34,333 bases of DNA, taken from Candidatus Parcubacteria bacterium. Its GTDB lineage: Bacteria; Patescibacteriota; Minisyncoccia; JAHIHE01; JAGLIN01. Below the pieces are notes generated by a model, which ran no database searches, was not told the DNA's origin, and saw only the letters and a list, made by a program, of their open reading frames with translations. Below are positions 15,875 through 24,488 of this stretch, piece by piece; the stretch's first letter is position 1, and the number at the start of each line of letters is the position of its first letter. The stretch lies in contig JAGLLA010000021.1 in NCBI GenBank assembly GCA_023140775.1, forward strand, positions 1 through 34,333. The letters run 5' to 3'. The translations under genes were made by a program, and so were the position numbers.

Positions 15875-16147
15875 ATGAGTGAAGAAAAACATTTTACAAC
15901 AGAAGAGGCAGAGAGAGTGGGAAACTCTTTGGGGATCAATTGGGATAAGTTTGATGTTATTCAATTTAGAATGGGGATGAATGTCGAATTAGAACATGGA
16001 ATTGTTGACGATCAGACAAATGTCACTGATGATGATCCTGTGATGACGGGCAAAATTGTTCTTGCTCACTTGAATGAATTTCCTGATTACTATTCAAGAC
16101 TTCATTCAATGGAAGCGGAAGCAGAAGACTTTTGGAACAAAAAGTAG
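15875..16147 (+). CDS. DUF5661-like small protein
   Basis: 90 residues, acidic and soluble. The order FTTEEAERVGNSLGINWDKF, QFRMGMNVELEHG, DPVMTGKIVLAHLNEFPDYY matches the DUF5661 family as I remember it, which is frequent in Candidate Phyla Radiation genomes. Function is unknown. It is followed by a bidirectional terminator shared with rpmB. Confidence 0.8.
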   Translation: MSEEKHFTTEEAERVGNSLGINWDKFDVIQFRMGMNVELEHGIVDDQTNVTDDDPVMTGKIVLAHLNEFPDYYSRLHSMEAEAEDFWNKK

Positions 16148-16162
16148 AGAGAATATTAAGAA

Positions 16163-16194
16163 AAAAAATAATCTATGTAAATAGATTATTTTTT
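16163..16194. terminator. bidirectional terminator between DUF5661 gene and rpmB
   Basis: AAAAAATAATCTAT, loop GTAA, ATAGATTATTTTTT: a perfect 14-bp stem with A-tract and T-tract on opposite flanks, so it works on both strands. Confidence 0.88.
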
Positions 16195-16227
16195 AAGCAT
16201 ATTGCATTAAAATAATTTTCATGGAAA

Positions 16228-16404
16228 CTAGGAATTATCTTTTGCTGATGTTTTGATGCATTTTGTGCAAATTTTTATTTTCTCTCCATCGACATGTTTT
16301 GTTTGAACATTGATGAATTGTTTTCTTTTGGTGGCAATATTCGAGTGACTTCGAGATTGACTTGCTCTTGTTCCTCTACCACAAACTTGACATATTTTAC
16401 TCAT
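16228..16404 (-). CDS. rpmB: 50S ribosomal protein L28 (bL28)
   Basis: This gene is absent from the ORF track because it has only 58 codons. Read on the minus strand it begins MSKICQVCGRGTRASQSRSH, continues with NIATKRKQFINVQ and ends after ICTKCIKTSAKDNS. The basic S-x-S-H-S-N-x-x-T-K-R region is the L28 signature. The CQVC and CTKC pairs indicate the zinc-binding form of the protein. It lies between convergent and divergent + strand genes, with its own promoter (16430-16460 region) and a shared terminator. Confidence 0.93.
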   Translation of the reverse strand: MSKICQVCGRGTRASQSRSHSNIATKRKQFINVQTKHVDGEKIKICTKCIKTSAKDNS

Positions 16405-16430
16405 AAAGCAATAATTAAGATATTATGTTA

Positions 16431-16459
16431 GCACATAGCTATCTTAAACTAAATAATTA
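16431..16459 (-). promoter_or_regulatory. putative rpmB promoter
   Basis: On the minus strand: TTGCCA (just before the M50 gene), a 17-bp spacer, TAAGAT, about 30 bases before the rpmB ATG. Coordinates are accurate to a few bases. Confidence 0.5.
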
Positions 16460-16471
16460 ATTTTGGCAAGT

Positions 16472-17104
16472 ATGGAAATCACTATAGCAATTTTTTTTGT
16501 AATCATCTTATTATTTTCTGCCGTTATTCATGAATTTGCTCATGGCTGGATGGCAAATTATTTGGGAGATCCGACGGCAAAATATATGGGTCGATTGACC
16601 TTGAATCCGATTGCGCATATTGATCCGTTGGGTTCAATTCTAGTCCCTTTATTTTTGATCATTTCTAATTTTGGTTTTATATTTGCCTGGGCAAAGCCAG
16701 TTCCTTATAATCCATACAATTTGCGAGACAAAAAAAACGGAGAAATGTTTGTTGCACTTGCTGGTCCCGTTTCGAATTTGATCATTGCATTTATTTTTGG
16801 AGCTATTATTCGGATAATGATATTTCAAAATATTGATTCGGGAATGATATCGTTCTTCTCTTTTATCGTGTATCTCAACATTATCTTAGCTCTTTTTAAT
16901 TTAATGCCCATTCCTCCTTTGGATGGTTCGAAGATCCTTTTTCATTTCATGCCATATTCGATGCAAGGTACAAAAGAATTTCTTGAGAAAAATGGTATGA
17001 TACTTTTGCTTGTCTTTATTATTTTTGGTGGATTCAGTCTAATTCTTTGGCCGATCTTGGAGCTACTGTTTGCTTTGTTTACTGGAAGTAATCGACTTTT
17101 ATGA
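16472..17104 (+). CDS. site-2 protease (M50) family membrane metalloprotease
   Basis: A membrane zinc protease of the small S2P type. VIHEFAHGWMAN carries the HExxH zinc site in the first helices, and ALFNLMPIPPLDGSKIL supplies the third ligand region (NxxPxxPLDG). GRLTLNPIAHIDPLGS and AKPVPYNPYN are also standard. Five or six membrane helices, about 210 residues, no PDZ domain. I prefer the ATG at 16472 to the TTG at 16463 given by the track; both lack an SD. The likely role is cleavage of membrane-bound regulators or signal-peptide remnants; the substrate is unknown. Confidence 0.88.
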   Translation: MEITIAIFFVIILLFSAVIHEFAHGWMANYLGDPTAKYMGRLTLNPIAHIDPLGSILVPLFLIISNFGFIFAWAKPVPYNPYNLRDKKNGEMFVALAGPVSNLIIAFIFGAIIRIMIFQNIDSGMISFFSFIVYLNIILALFNLMPIPPLDGSKILFHFMPYSMQGTKEFLEKNGMILLLVFIIFGGFSLILWPILELLFALFTGSNRLL

Positions 17105-17145
17105 TCGCTATTTTTGAAATTATTCGATTGAGGAAAAACGTTCTT

Positions 17146-17174
17146 GACATATTTATAACAATCTGTTAATCTTA
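17146..17174 (+). promoter_or_regulatory. promoter of rpsL-rpsG
   Basis: TTGACA, a 17-bp spacer, TAATCT, roughly 100 bases before the rpsL start. Positions are within one or two bases. Confidence 0.65.
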
Positions 17175-17280
17175 GGTTTATTGAGGGATTAAATGAAATT
17201 GCGATATAGAAATTGCACAAACTAATGCAGTTGTGTTAATTTTATCTGATTTTTATAATAAAACTATATAAAATAAAACA

Positions 17281-17697
17281 ATGCCAACTATACAACAATT
17301 GATCAGAAAACCAAGAACAAAGACCGCCAAGAAATCAAAGACGCCTGCTTTAGCGCGTAATTTTAATTATCTAAAAAATAAGCCATCAGTCGCCAAAAAA
17401 GGAAATCCCTTCAAGAGAGGTGTTTGTGTGAAGGTTGGAACAATGACTCCCAAAAAGCCGAATTCAGCGCTTCGAAAAATTGCCAGAGTAAAACTGACAA
17501 ATGGAGCTGAGGTGACAGCATATATTCCAGGAATTGGACATACATTACAAGAACATTCCGTGGTGATGATTAGAGGTGGAAGAGTTAAGGATCTTCCGGG
17601 TGTCAGATATCATATTGTTCGTGGAGTTCTTGATGCTGGTGGAGTAGAAGGAAGAAAACAAGAAAGAAGTAAATATGGAACAAAGAGACCTAAATAG
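17281..17697 (+). CDS. rpsL: 30S ribosomal protein S12 (uS12)
   Basis: Decoding-centre protein. [38 protein letters not shown] and [16 protein letters not shown] are diagnostic, including the Lys of the KPNSALRK loop where streptomycin-resistance changes occur. 138 residues, slightly longer than the E. coli protein (124) because of a basic insertion between the N-terminal [10 protein letters not shown] and the core. It begins after an A-rich leader without an SD. It is co-transcribed with rpsG; fusA and tuf do not follow. Confidence 0.97.
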   Translation: MPTIQQLIRKPRTKTAKKSKTPALARNFNYLKNKPSVAKKGNPFKRGVCVKVGTMTPKKPNSALRKIARVKLTNGAEVTAYIPGIGHTLQEHSVVMIRGGRVKDLPGVRYHIVRGVLDAGGVEGRKQERSKYGTKRPK

Positions 17698-17738
17698 TTT
17701 TCATTTTAAATTGAATTTTAACATAATTATAAACAACC

Positions 17739-18212
17739 ATGGGACGAAGAAAAAAGACAATCGACAGAGGAATAAAATCCGACTATAAATATAATAATCC
17801 AATATTATCTAAGTTTATCAACTATATAATGGAAGACGGAAAAAAGACTGTGGCATGCAGAGTTGTTTATGATACTTTGGATATTATCAAAGAAAAGACA
17901 AAAAAAGATCCAATCGAAGTATTTGAGGAAGCTTTTAATAAAGTTGCGCCAGTTTTGGAAGTTAAGTCGAAGAGAATTGGAGGAGCCACATATCAAGTTC
18001 CTGTTGAAGTTCGTGGTGAAAACAGAAGAATGCAACTTGCTTTCAGATGGCTCATCGGCGCTGCTAAGAGTAAAAAAGGAAAACCAATGTCAGAAAAGCT
18101 TTCTGAAGAAATTTTGGATATCATTGGTGGAACAGGGATTGCTATGAAAAAGAGAGAAGACATTCAAAAGATGGCCGAAGCAAACAGAGCCTTCGCTCAT
18201 TTTGCAAGATAG
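17739..18212 (+). CDS. rpsG: 30S ribosomal protein S7 (uS7)
   Basis: Primary 16S-binding protein of the small-subunit head. It begins MGRRKKTIDRGIKSDYKYNN; VEVRGENRRMQLAFRWLIGA and EANRAFAHFAR at the end are typical. 157 residues, normal length. It starts 41 bases after rpsL and is followed by a strong terminator, so the str operon here is reduced to two genes. Confidence 0.97.
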   Translation: MGRRKKTIDRGIKSDYKYNNPILSKFINYIMEDGKKTVACRVVYDTLDIIKEKTKKDPIEVFEEAFNKVAPVLEVKSKRIGGATYQVPVEVRGENRRMQLAFRWLIGAAKSKKGKPMSEKLSEEILDIIGGTGIAMKKREDIQKMAEANRAFAHFAR

Positions 18213-18233
18213 AATTGAAGTTATTTTGATATG

Positions 18234-18263
18234 AAATCAAGCTTTTGTCAGCTTGATTTTTTT
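18234..18263 (+). terminator. rpsG terminator
   Basis: AAATCAAGC, 8-base loop, GCTTGATTT followed by more T residues. Confidence 0.88.
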
Positions 18264-18280
18264 GTCTAAAAGATTTTTTG

Positions 18281-18309
18281 TAGCCACATTTATAATTTTG
18301 TGTTATAAT
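18281..18309 (+). promoter_or_regulatory. promoter of the sensor-kinase/polyprenyl synthase operon
   Basis: TAGCCA, 17-bp spacer, extended -10 TGT TATAAT. A second TATAAT lies at 18318-18323. The resulting leader of about 200 bases contains two terminator-like hairpins. Confidence 0.55.
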
Positions 18310-18396
18310 GAAAGAGTTATAATACTTTCAGTTAAAATAATTAAAATAGAAATCACAATACAATGCATGAAGAAATAAAAATCTTTCCTGTCTTTA

Positions 18397-18425
18397 GCTT
18401 GTTGATTCGCTTAACAAGCGTTTTT
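18397..18425 (+). terminator. first leader terminator hairpin
   Basis: GCTTGTT, 9-base loop, AACAAGC, then G and five T residues. It lies downstream of the operon promoter and upstream of the first gene. A 40-codon frame starting at ATG 18363 runs through both hairpins and could be a leader ORF, but it shows no biased codon run. Confidence 0.6.
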
Positions 18426-18453
18426 ATGTGTGTTTATAGGATTCAGACAAAGT

Positions 18454-18477
18454 CCCTGCTCAAATGCAGGGTTTTTT
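18454..18477 (+). terminator. second leader terminator hairpin
   Basis: CCCTGC, loop TCAAAT, GCAGGG, then six T residues. With the hairpin at 18397 it gives two tandem intrinsic terminators before the first start codon, so the operon may depend on read-through or antitermination. Confidence 0.75.
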
Positions 18478-18513
18478 ATTATTAAGTCACATTTTTATTT
18501 TTAAATTATCTTT

Positions 18514-19392
18514 ATGCAAGAAATTATTGAGCTCTACGAAAAAAGCGCACAAAAAAATTTGAATGAGATAAATCAGATATTAAAGCAAAGGAAAATAGAC
18601 AATAAAGTAGTTGGAGAAAGCTGTAATCAAATTCTTTCAATGTCTTGTAGAAACATCGCACAAAAATGGACGACTGGCAGAAAGTATCTTAGAACTTTTT
18701 TTGTCAAAGAGGCATTTGCTGATTTTTATCCAAAAAATATTCTTGAAACATCAACTTATGTGGATGTCATGATCAATATTTTAGATGATCTGCTAGATGA
18801 AAAAATGGATGATAATAATAAAAAGCTTTATGTCCTGGAGTTTTTGAGAGTTTTTTCATTATATAATTATGAATGCCCGACTAAAGAGTTTCAGATGTGC
18901 TTAGGTAGTTATTTTAATAAACTTATTTCTCTTGCTGTTACAGAAGAATGCTACAAAGATTTAATCGACAAGGAAAAAGAGTTGGCAAAAATAGTAAAAT
19001 ATTCTATAGAAGTATTAGACTGCAGAAGTATGGATATTGATATTTTTAATGAATTGGTGTTCGTAAATAATAATTTATATGATTTAAAAGAGGAGGAACA
19101 ATTAATGAGGATGGGTAGGTTATTCAGGGCAGTTAATATAATGAAAAAAGATATTATGGACATAGAGCATGATAATGAAACTGGTCAAGAGTCTCTGGTC
19201 TCCAAAATGACAAACAGAAAAAGTTTTGATATGAGTGCGTATGTCCTGACTGTAGCTGACTACTATATAAGTGAGGCTGATAAAATTATATCAAGAGAAT
19301 CTAATAAGGAAGAGTATACAGTTCCTCTTAAGAATTTCTATAATATGATCAAAACAGAAAAAGAGATGATCATTAATCTTGATTTAGGGTAG
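18514..19392 (+). CDS. helical protein with DDLLDE motif, possibly isoprenoid-synthase-fold
   Basis: 292 residues, almost entirely predicted helix, no signal peptide or membrane segment. MINILDDLLDEKMDD (about residues 87-101) resembles the first Asp-rich motif of class I isoprenoid synthases, and RAVNIMKKDIMDIEHDNE near residue 205-222 could stand for the second metal site. I do not recognise a named family. The gene starts an operon whose third gene is a clear polyprenyl synthase, which makes an isoprenoid link plausible. The motif alone is weak evidence; a purely structural helical-bundle protein is the alternative. Confidence 0.45.
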   Translation: MQEIIELYEKSAQKNLNEINQILKQRKIDNKVVGESCNQILSMSCRNIAQKWTTGRKYLRTFFVKEAFADFYPKNILETSTYVDVMINILDDLLDEKMDDNNKKLYVLEFLRVFSLYNYECPTKEFQMCLGSYFNKLISLAVTEECYKDLIDKEKELAKIVKYSIEVLDCRSMDIDIFNELVFVNNNLYDLKEEEQLMRMGRLFRAVNIMKKDIMDIEHDNETGQESLVSKMTNRKSFDMSAYVLTVADYYISEADKIISRESNKEEYTVPLKNFYNMIKTEKEMIINLDLG

Positions 19393-19414
19393 TATTTATA
19401 AATAATTTAGCGAT

Positions 19415-21685
19415 ATGCAAGTTGATTTTGATTTAATAACAAAAATAGCTGTTTTTTTGATTAATGCTATAGGTCTTTGGCTGATTTTAATTGTCTATTT
19501 CTCGGATAAAGAAAGGAACATAAAAAAATCTTTTATTTCAACGACGTTATTTATGCTTATTTGGGTTGATTTTGCGTATATTGCAAGATTACCAAGCCAA
19601 GTAGAATTAGCTTTATTTTGGATTAGAATAGCCTGGGCAGTTACTATACCACTTTTTGCGTCAATATATTTTTTCACAATTTATTTTCTCAACGAGCATG
19701 GAAAGCATAGGTTAACTAGTTTTATTGTTTTAATTACAGGAATTGTTTCTTTTCCTGCTACACTTTTAACAAACTGGGCAATTGCAGATATTCAGTCAAA
19801 GCAAGTGTGGTCAAAGTTAATTTATGGATATGGGATAATTGTTTTCTATGCAATTGTGCTTTTAATATCTTTTTTGACCCTAAAGTTATTGTTTAAAAAT
19901 TATTTTTCCTCCAAAGGAAAAGAGAGGGATAGTATTCAGTATTTTGTTATTGGGATTTTATTTTTTCTTACCATGAATGTAGTTTTTAATATTATCTATC
20001 CATTTATTTTGAATATTCCGAAGTATTATCAATTAGGAGATTACTCAACTGTGGTATTTTTAGGTTTTTTAGCATACGCTATAACCAAACATGACTTAAT
20101 GGGTATTAAAACTTTCTTAACTCAAATTTTAATAACTGTTATGTCAATTATATTGTTAATTGATATAGTTATACTTTCTTCAGATGATTTTATGAGAATG
20201 TTGAAAATTGGAATTTTGATTACCTTCTTATATTTTAGTAGAGAACTAGTGAGAAGTGTGAAGAAAGAAAAGAATTCAAAGGTAAAACTGCAAAATGCTA
20301 ATAAAAAAATAAAACATTACGTTGACAAGCTGGAAGATACGAATAAAAATTTGGAAGAAGGGAATAAGGATTTGAAGGCACTCCTTGAAGTTAATGACAA
20401 GGTGATGGAAAATTTCGATCCAAAAGAAATTGCACAGAGCGTTGTTGACATAATACCAGATAGTTTAGGTCACTTAGGAAATAAGGGTGGAATATTTATT
20501 TTATTTAGTGCTGAGAAAAAAGAAATTTATACTTACGCTATAACGAATACAACTTTAGTAAAAAAGGCTGAAAAATTATTGAATAAGTCTTTTTACAAGC
20601 ACAAAGTGAACATCAATGATATAGATAATCTCGTGGCAAGAACAATAAAGGAAAAGAAAAGTTTTGTGAGCACTAATTTGTCAGAATTTTTATATCCTAC
20701 TGTGGGCAAGAAATCTTGTAGTTTAATTCAAAAAGTGGTCAAGGCGAAATCATTTATTTCTATGCCAATTTTTTCTCGGAGAGATGTTATCGGTTTGCTA
20801 ATTTTTGTTGGAACCAAGCCGGTGAATAAGATCTTACAGAGAGATAAAAATATATTGTATATGTTTTCATCACATGTGGGGAATGCAATGGAAAATGCAA
20901 GACTCTATGAACAGACAAGTAGGCAAATCAAAGAAACAAAAAAATTAAATAATAATCTTGAAATTGCTAATACAAAATTAAAAGAGTTGTTGGAAATTAA
21001 AAATGAATTTTTGCATATCACTTCACATCAACTGAGAACACCTTTGACTGCTATCAGAGGAATGGTTTCAATGTGGTATGATGGAGATTTTGATGATTTG
21101 TCTGCGCAGGAGAAAAATAATATGATCAAAAAGATACTTGTTAGTACAGATAGATTGAATAATATTACGAATGATATGCTTGATGCGCTTGAACTTGAAG
21201 GAGGTTTTTTGAAATTCCAATTCCAATCTATTTCCTTGAAAAAGATGCTTCAAGAAACAATTGACACTTTGAAAGGAAATTTTGATAAAAAGGGTCTTTA
21301 TCTTCGATTAAAGTTTGATTCCAAAACTACAGACATTGAAGTTGAGCCGAATTATATTAGACAGGTTTTTATGAATACAATTGATAATGCCTGTAAATAT
21401 ACAAAAAAAGGAGGAGTGGATATAAATGTAAAAAAGAATAAAGATCATCTCGAAATTATAATCAAGGACACTGGAGTGGGTATTAGCAAGGAAGATCAAA
21501 AGAGACTTTTTCAAAAATTTACGAGAGGGAAAAATGCTTCCGTGGAAAATGCCTCGGGGAGCGGACTCGGTCTATTTATTGCGAGAAAAATAATTAGGGC
21601 TCATGATGGTGAAATTGAAATCAGCAGCGATGGTATAAATAGGGGTTCAGTGGTTAAAATATTTTTAAAAATTAAACATAATTAA
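19415..21685 (+). CDS. membrane sensor histidine kinase (7TM-GAF-HisKA-HATPase)
   Basis: Residues about 8-285 hold seven or eight hydrophobic helices, like the HisKA_7TM sensor region. A coiled linker (about 290-330) leads to a GAF-like domain (about 335-500, SFISMPIFSRRDVIGLLIFVG). The HisKA box FLHITSHQLRTPLTAIRG has the phospho-acceptor His at about 538. The HATPase domain shows N-box NTIDNACKYTKKGG, G1 DTGVGIS, F-box LFQKFTRG and G2 GSGLGLFIARKI. All catalytic elements are intact. No response regulator is adjacent. It sits between the DDLLDE protein (22-base gap) and the polyprenyl synthase (4-base gap), an unusual position for a kinase. The signal may be membrane or lipid state; that is an inference. 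Confidence 0.93.
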   Translation: MQVDFDLITKIAVFLINAIGLWLILIVYFSDKERNIKKSFISTTLFMLIWVDFAYIARLPSQVELALFWIRIAWAVTIPLFASIYFFTIYFLNEHGKHRLTSFIVLITGIVSFPATLLTNWAIADIQSKQVWSKLIYGYGIIVFYAIVLLISFLTLKLLFKNYFSSKGKERDSIQYFVIGILFFLTMNVVFNIIYPFILNIPKYYQLGDYSTVVFLGFLAYAITKHDLMGIKTFLTQILITVMSIILLIDIVILSSDDFMRMLKIGILITFLYFSRELVRSVKKEKNSKVKLQNANKKIKHYVDKLEDTNKNLEEGNKDLKALLEVNDKVMENFDPKEIAQSVVDIIPDSLGHLGNKGGIFILFSAEKKEIYTYAITNTTLVKKAEKLLNKSFYKHKVNINDIDNLVARTIKEKKSFVSTNLSEFLYPTVGKKSCSLIQKVVKAKSFISMPIFSRRDVIGLLIFVGTKPVNKILQRDKNILYMFSSHVGNAMENARLYEQTSRQIKETKKLNNNLEIANTKLKELLEIKNEFLHITSHQLRTPLTAIRGMVSMWYDGDFDDLSAQEKNNMIKKILVSTDRLNNITNDMLDALELEGGFLKFQFQSISLKKMLQETIDTLKGNFDKKGLYLRLKFDSKTTDIEVEPNYIRQVFMNTIDNACKYTKKGGVDINVKKNKDHLEIIIKDTGVGISKEDQKRLFQKFTRGKNASVENASGSGLGLFIARKIIRAHDGEIEISSDGINRGSVVKIFLKIKHN

Positions 21686-21689
21686 AAAT

Positions 21690-22763
21690 ATGGAAATGAA
21701 TGATTACTATACAAATTTGAAGAAGAGGATTGATATTGAGCTAAATGTTTTTTTTGAGAATAAACATAAACAAATAAAGTCTGATATTGAACTTACAGAA
21801 TTTTCAGAAATTATAGCTGATTTAGAAAATTTTGTGATGAGTTCTGGGAAAAGAATTAGACCCGTTCTTTTCTATTTTGGATATGTTCTTGCTGGAGGAA
21901 AAGATCGAGAAGAGGTCTTAAGAGCTGCAGTTTCAGTAGAGTTGATGCATTCATACTTTCTTATCCATGATGATATAATCGATAGGGATGATTTTAGGCA
22001 TGGCGATCTGTCTATGCACTGTAAGTACAGAAAAAAGGCCGAAAAAGATTTCAAGGATAATGATAGTCGGCACTTTGGAACATCCATGGCAATTCTGATA
22101 GGAGACTTAATGTCATCGTTTGGATATCAAGTTTTGAATAATTCTAATTTTAATGATAGCGAGAGGATAAAGGCACTGAATTATTTTAACAACATAATTT
22201 GCAATACGATGTTCGGTCAATTAATGGATTTGAATTTTGATAAGAACAAAAATTTAAATGTGGAAATGGTCTTTAAGGTGCAAAAATATAAGACGGCAAA
22301 ATATACGATTGAGGGACCTTTGCATTTAGGCGCAATCCTAGCTGGGGCTGATGATAATTTTTTGAAATTATTGAGCAGTTATGCAATTCCTGTTGGCATC
22401 GCATTTCAAATTCAGGATGATATAATTGGAGTTTTTGGCAACGAGAAAAAAATTGGAAAACCTGTGGGATCTGATATTCAAGAGGGAAAAAGAACTCTTC
22501 TTGTTGCCGAGGCAATGAAAACTGCAAGCGATGAAGAAAAAAAGATATTAGATGATATTTTAGGGAATGAGGATCTAACCTTTGATGAATTGGAGATCGT
22601 GCGTAGAATAATCAGAGACACAGGTGCTTTGAAAAAATCTGAAAACAAAGCGGAAGATCTTATAAAAGAGGCAAAAACAAATATTCAATCCTTTGCGGTT
22701 GATGAAAAATATAGAAAAGTTTTAAGTGATTTTGCGGATTTTATCATAACGAGGGATAAATAG
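21690..22763 (+). CDS. polyprenyl diphosphate synthase (trans-isoprenyl, FPPS/GGPPS-like)
   Basis: It condenses isopentenyl diphosphate with an allylic diphosphate. GKRIRPVLFYFGY binds the diphosphate. The first Asp-rich motif is LIHDDIIDRDD, the second FQIQDDIIGVFG, with the later GKPVGSDIQEGKRTLL basic site. 357 residues, long for the family (about 300). The residue about five before the first motif is Tyr (SYFLIHDD), which usually favours a short product, but chain length cannot be fixed from sequence. It starts 4 bases after the kinase stop, so translation is probably coupled. In reduced genomes it may supply undecaprenyl precursors or archaeal-like lipid chains. Confidence 0.92.
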   Translation: MEMNDYYTNLKKRIDIELNVFFENKHKQIKSDIELTEFSEIIADLENFVMSSGKRIRPVLFYFGYVLAGGKDREEVLRAAVSVELMHSYFLIHDDIIDRDDFRHGDLSMHCKYRKKAEKDFKDNDSRHFGTSMAILIGDLMSSFGYQVLNNSNFNDSERIKALNYFNNIICNTMFGQLMDLNFDKNKNLNVEMVFKVQKYKTAKYTIEGPLHLGAILAGADDNFLKLLSSYAIPVGIAFQIQDDIIGVFGNEKKIGKPVGSDIQEGKRTLLVAEAMKTASDEEKKILDDILGNEDLTFDELEIVRRIIRDTGALKKSENKAEDLIKEAKTNIQSFAVDEKYRKVLSDFADFIITRDK

Positions 22764-22960
22764 TCAGAATAAAATTTAGAACTTTCGACTTGGTAGATGG
22801 AGTAATCGTAAAGTTTTTTGTTAAAGGATTTTGCAAAGTAATTAAAGAAAAGAAAAAGTGGGTAAGCTGTGGATAGTTTATCTGCTTTTTTATTCGTTTT
22901 TTGGAGAAATATGCCTTAAATATGGGCAATTGTATTTTTTGGTAGATGGGGTATTGTGGT

Positions 22961-22988
22961 TTGACTAATGTGCTATGTGGTGTATAAT
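22961..22988 (+). promoter_or_regulatory. promoter of the mra (dcw) operon
   Basis: TTGACT, 16-bp spacer, TATAAT. It is followed immediately by the GTGG/TGGG repeats described for the MraZ boxes. The upstream gap (22764-22960) holds no supported gene. Confidence 0.75.
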
Positions 22989-23024
22989 GGGTTTATAGGG
23001 TATAAAAGTGGATAAAAGTGGGGA
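22989..23024 (+). promoter_or_regulatory. putative MraZ operator boxes
   Basis: Downstream of the -10 are direct repeats AAAGTGG at 23005 and 23015, 10 bases apart, preceded by TGGGT and AGGGT. MraZ is known to bind tandem TGGGN or AAAGTGN repeats spaced about 10 bp before its own gene, so autoregulation is likely. Confidence 0.6.
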
Positions 23025-23054
23025 ATTAATAATTAGGAATATCATAGTATAAAT

Positions 23055-23486
23055 ATGTTTATTGGAGAATATAATCACAATCTAGATGAAAAAGGAAGAA
23101 TGGCCGTGCCAGTCAAGTTTCGCAGTGATTTGAAAAAAGGAGCTGTAATTACAAGAGGGCTTGACGGGTGCTTGTTTTTATACACAATATCCGAATGGAA
23201 GGTTTTGGCGGAAAAGCTAAGTAGCTTGCCGATTAGTCAGTCAAATACGAGAGCTTTTGCCAGATTAATGCTCGCTGGAGCTATGGATGTTCAGCTTGAT
23301 AAGCAGGGAAGAGTGATCTTGCCTGATTATCTGAGAAAATATGCCGGTTTAAAAAAGAAGATTGTGATCGGTGGTTTGTTCAATCGCCTAGAAATTTGGA
23401 ATGAGGAAACTTGGAATAAGTACAAGGAAAAGACAGAAAAGGATAGTAGTAATATAGCTGAAAAATTAGGGGAATTGGGAGTATAG
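23055..23486 (+). CDS. mraZ: transcriptional regulator MraZ
   Basis: 143 residues with two AbrB-like halves. The first contains GEYNHNLDEKGRMAVPVKFR, the second GAMDVQLDKQGRVILPDYLR, each the duplicated D-x-K-G-R-(M/V)-x-(V/L)-P motif. It represses or tunes the division and wall cluster that it heads. The start follows an A/T-rich leader, and tandem boxes lie just upstream. Confidence 0.95.
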   Translation: MFIGEYNHNLDEKGRMAVPVKFRSDLKKGAVITRGLDGCLFLYTISEWKVLAEKLSSLPISQSNTRAFARLMLAGAMDVQLDKQGRVILPDYLRKYAGLKKKIVIGGLFNRLEIWNEETWNKYKEKTEKDSSNIAEKLGELGV

Positions 23487-23517
23487 TATTATCTTGGTAA
23501 ATTATAAAATTTAAAGT

Positions 23518-24468
23518 ATGAATTATTTTCATATTCCAGTGTTAGCAAAAGAAATTATAGAAATTATTGATCCACAACCGGGGGAAAATTTAATTGACGG
23601 AACAATAGGTGGTGGAGGTCACGCGGAACTATTTCTTGAAAAAATATCTCCCAATGGAAAACTGCTGGGAATTGACTTGGATAGCGAAGCTTTGATCGAA
23701 AATAGAAGAAGACTGAAAAAATATTCAGACAGAGTTGTTCTTGAAAAAGGAAATTTTGTAGATTTTGTCAAAATCAAAGAAAATGTAAATTTTCCTCCCG
23801 TTGATATATTCTTTCTTGATCTCGGATTTTCTTCACAGCAATTAAATGATGATGATCTTGGAATTTCATTTTTAAAAAAAAGTCCGCTTGATATGAGAAT
23901 TGGAGGACAAGGAGCAGAAAATGATGATCGGTTTACGGCTGAACATATAATAAATAATTGGAGCGAAGAGGAAATAAAAAAGATACTCAAAGATTATGGT
24001 GAGGAAAAATATGCCTATTCAATTGCCAGAGAAATTGCAATGACTAGAAAAGAAAAAAAGATCGTAAATACTCAAGAGTTAGTAGACATTATTGGAAAAT
24101 CAGTTCCGACGAGATATAAAAATCAGAGAATACATTACGCGACAAAAACTTTTCAAGCTTTTCGAATTTCAGTTAACAAGGAGTTAGAAAATTTACAAAA
24201 CGTTTTACCTGTAATCCTAGATAATCTTGAAGTTGGAGGTAGGGTATGTATCATATCTTTTCATTCTCTGGAGGATCGGATTGTAAAGAATTTCTTTCGA
24301 AGAGAAGCAAAAAATTGTATATGCGATGTCAAGATTCCTCTATGCGTTTGCAAACATAAACAACAACTGGAAATTATCACAAAAAAGCCTGTAATGGCAA
24401 CGGAAGAAGAGATTGCATTTAATCCAAGATCAAGAAGCGCAAAGGTAAGAATAGCAAAAAAAATATAA
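23518..24468 (+). CDS. rsmH: 16S rRNA (cytosine(1402)-N4)-methyltransferase
   Basis: SAM-dependent modification of C1402 in the ribosomal P-site. FHIPVLAKEII at the start, the SAM site LIDGTIGGGGHAELFL, GIDLDSEAL, FFLDLGFSSQQLN and SPLDMRI, and the end HSLEDRIVKNFF plus NPRSRSAKVRIAKK are all family hallmarks. 316 residues, normal length. It is the usual second gene of mra operons. Confidence 0.96.
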   Translation: MNYFHIPVLAKEIIEIIDPQPGENLIDGTIGGGGHAELFLEKISPNGKLLGIDLDSEALIENRRRLKKYSDRVVLEKGNFVDFVKIKENVNFPPVDIFFLDLGFSSQQLNDDDLGISFLKKSPLDMRIGGQGAENDDRFTAEHIINNWSEEEIKKILKDYGEEKYAYSIAREIAMTRKEKKIVNTQELVDIIGKSVPTRYKNQRIHYATKTFQAFRISVNKELENLQNVLPVILDNLEVGGRVCIISFHSLEDRIVKNFFRREAKNCICDVKIPLCVCKHKQQLEIITKKPVMATEEEIAFNPRSRSAKVRIAKKI

Positions 24469-24488
24469 TTTTAATTCATTTATTTTTT

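Noticed and set aside
22764-22870. Stop-bounded frame ending in IKEKKKWVSCG after the polyprenyl synthase gene
   Set aside because: No start codon with support and only about 37 codons; the region is better explained as the mra upstream region.
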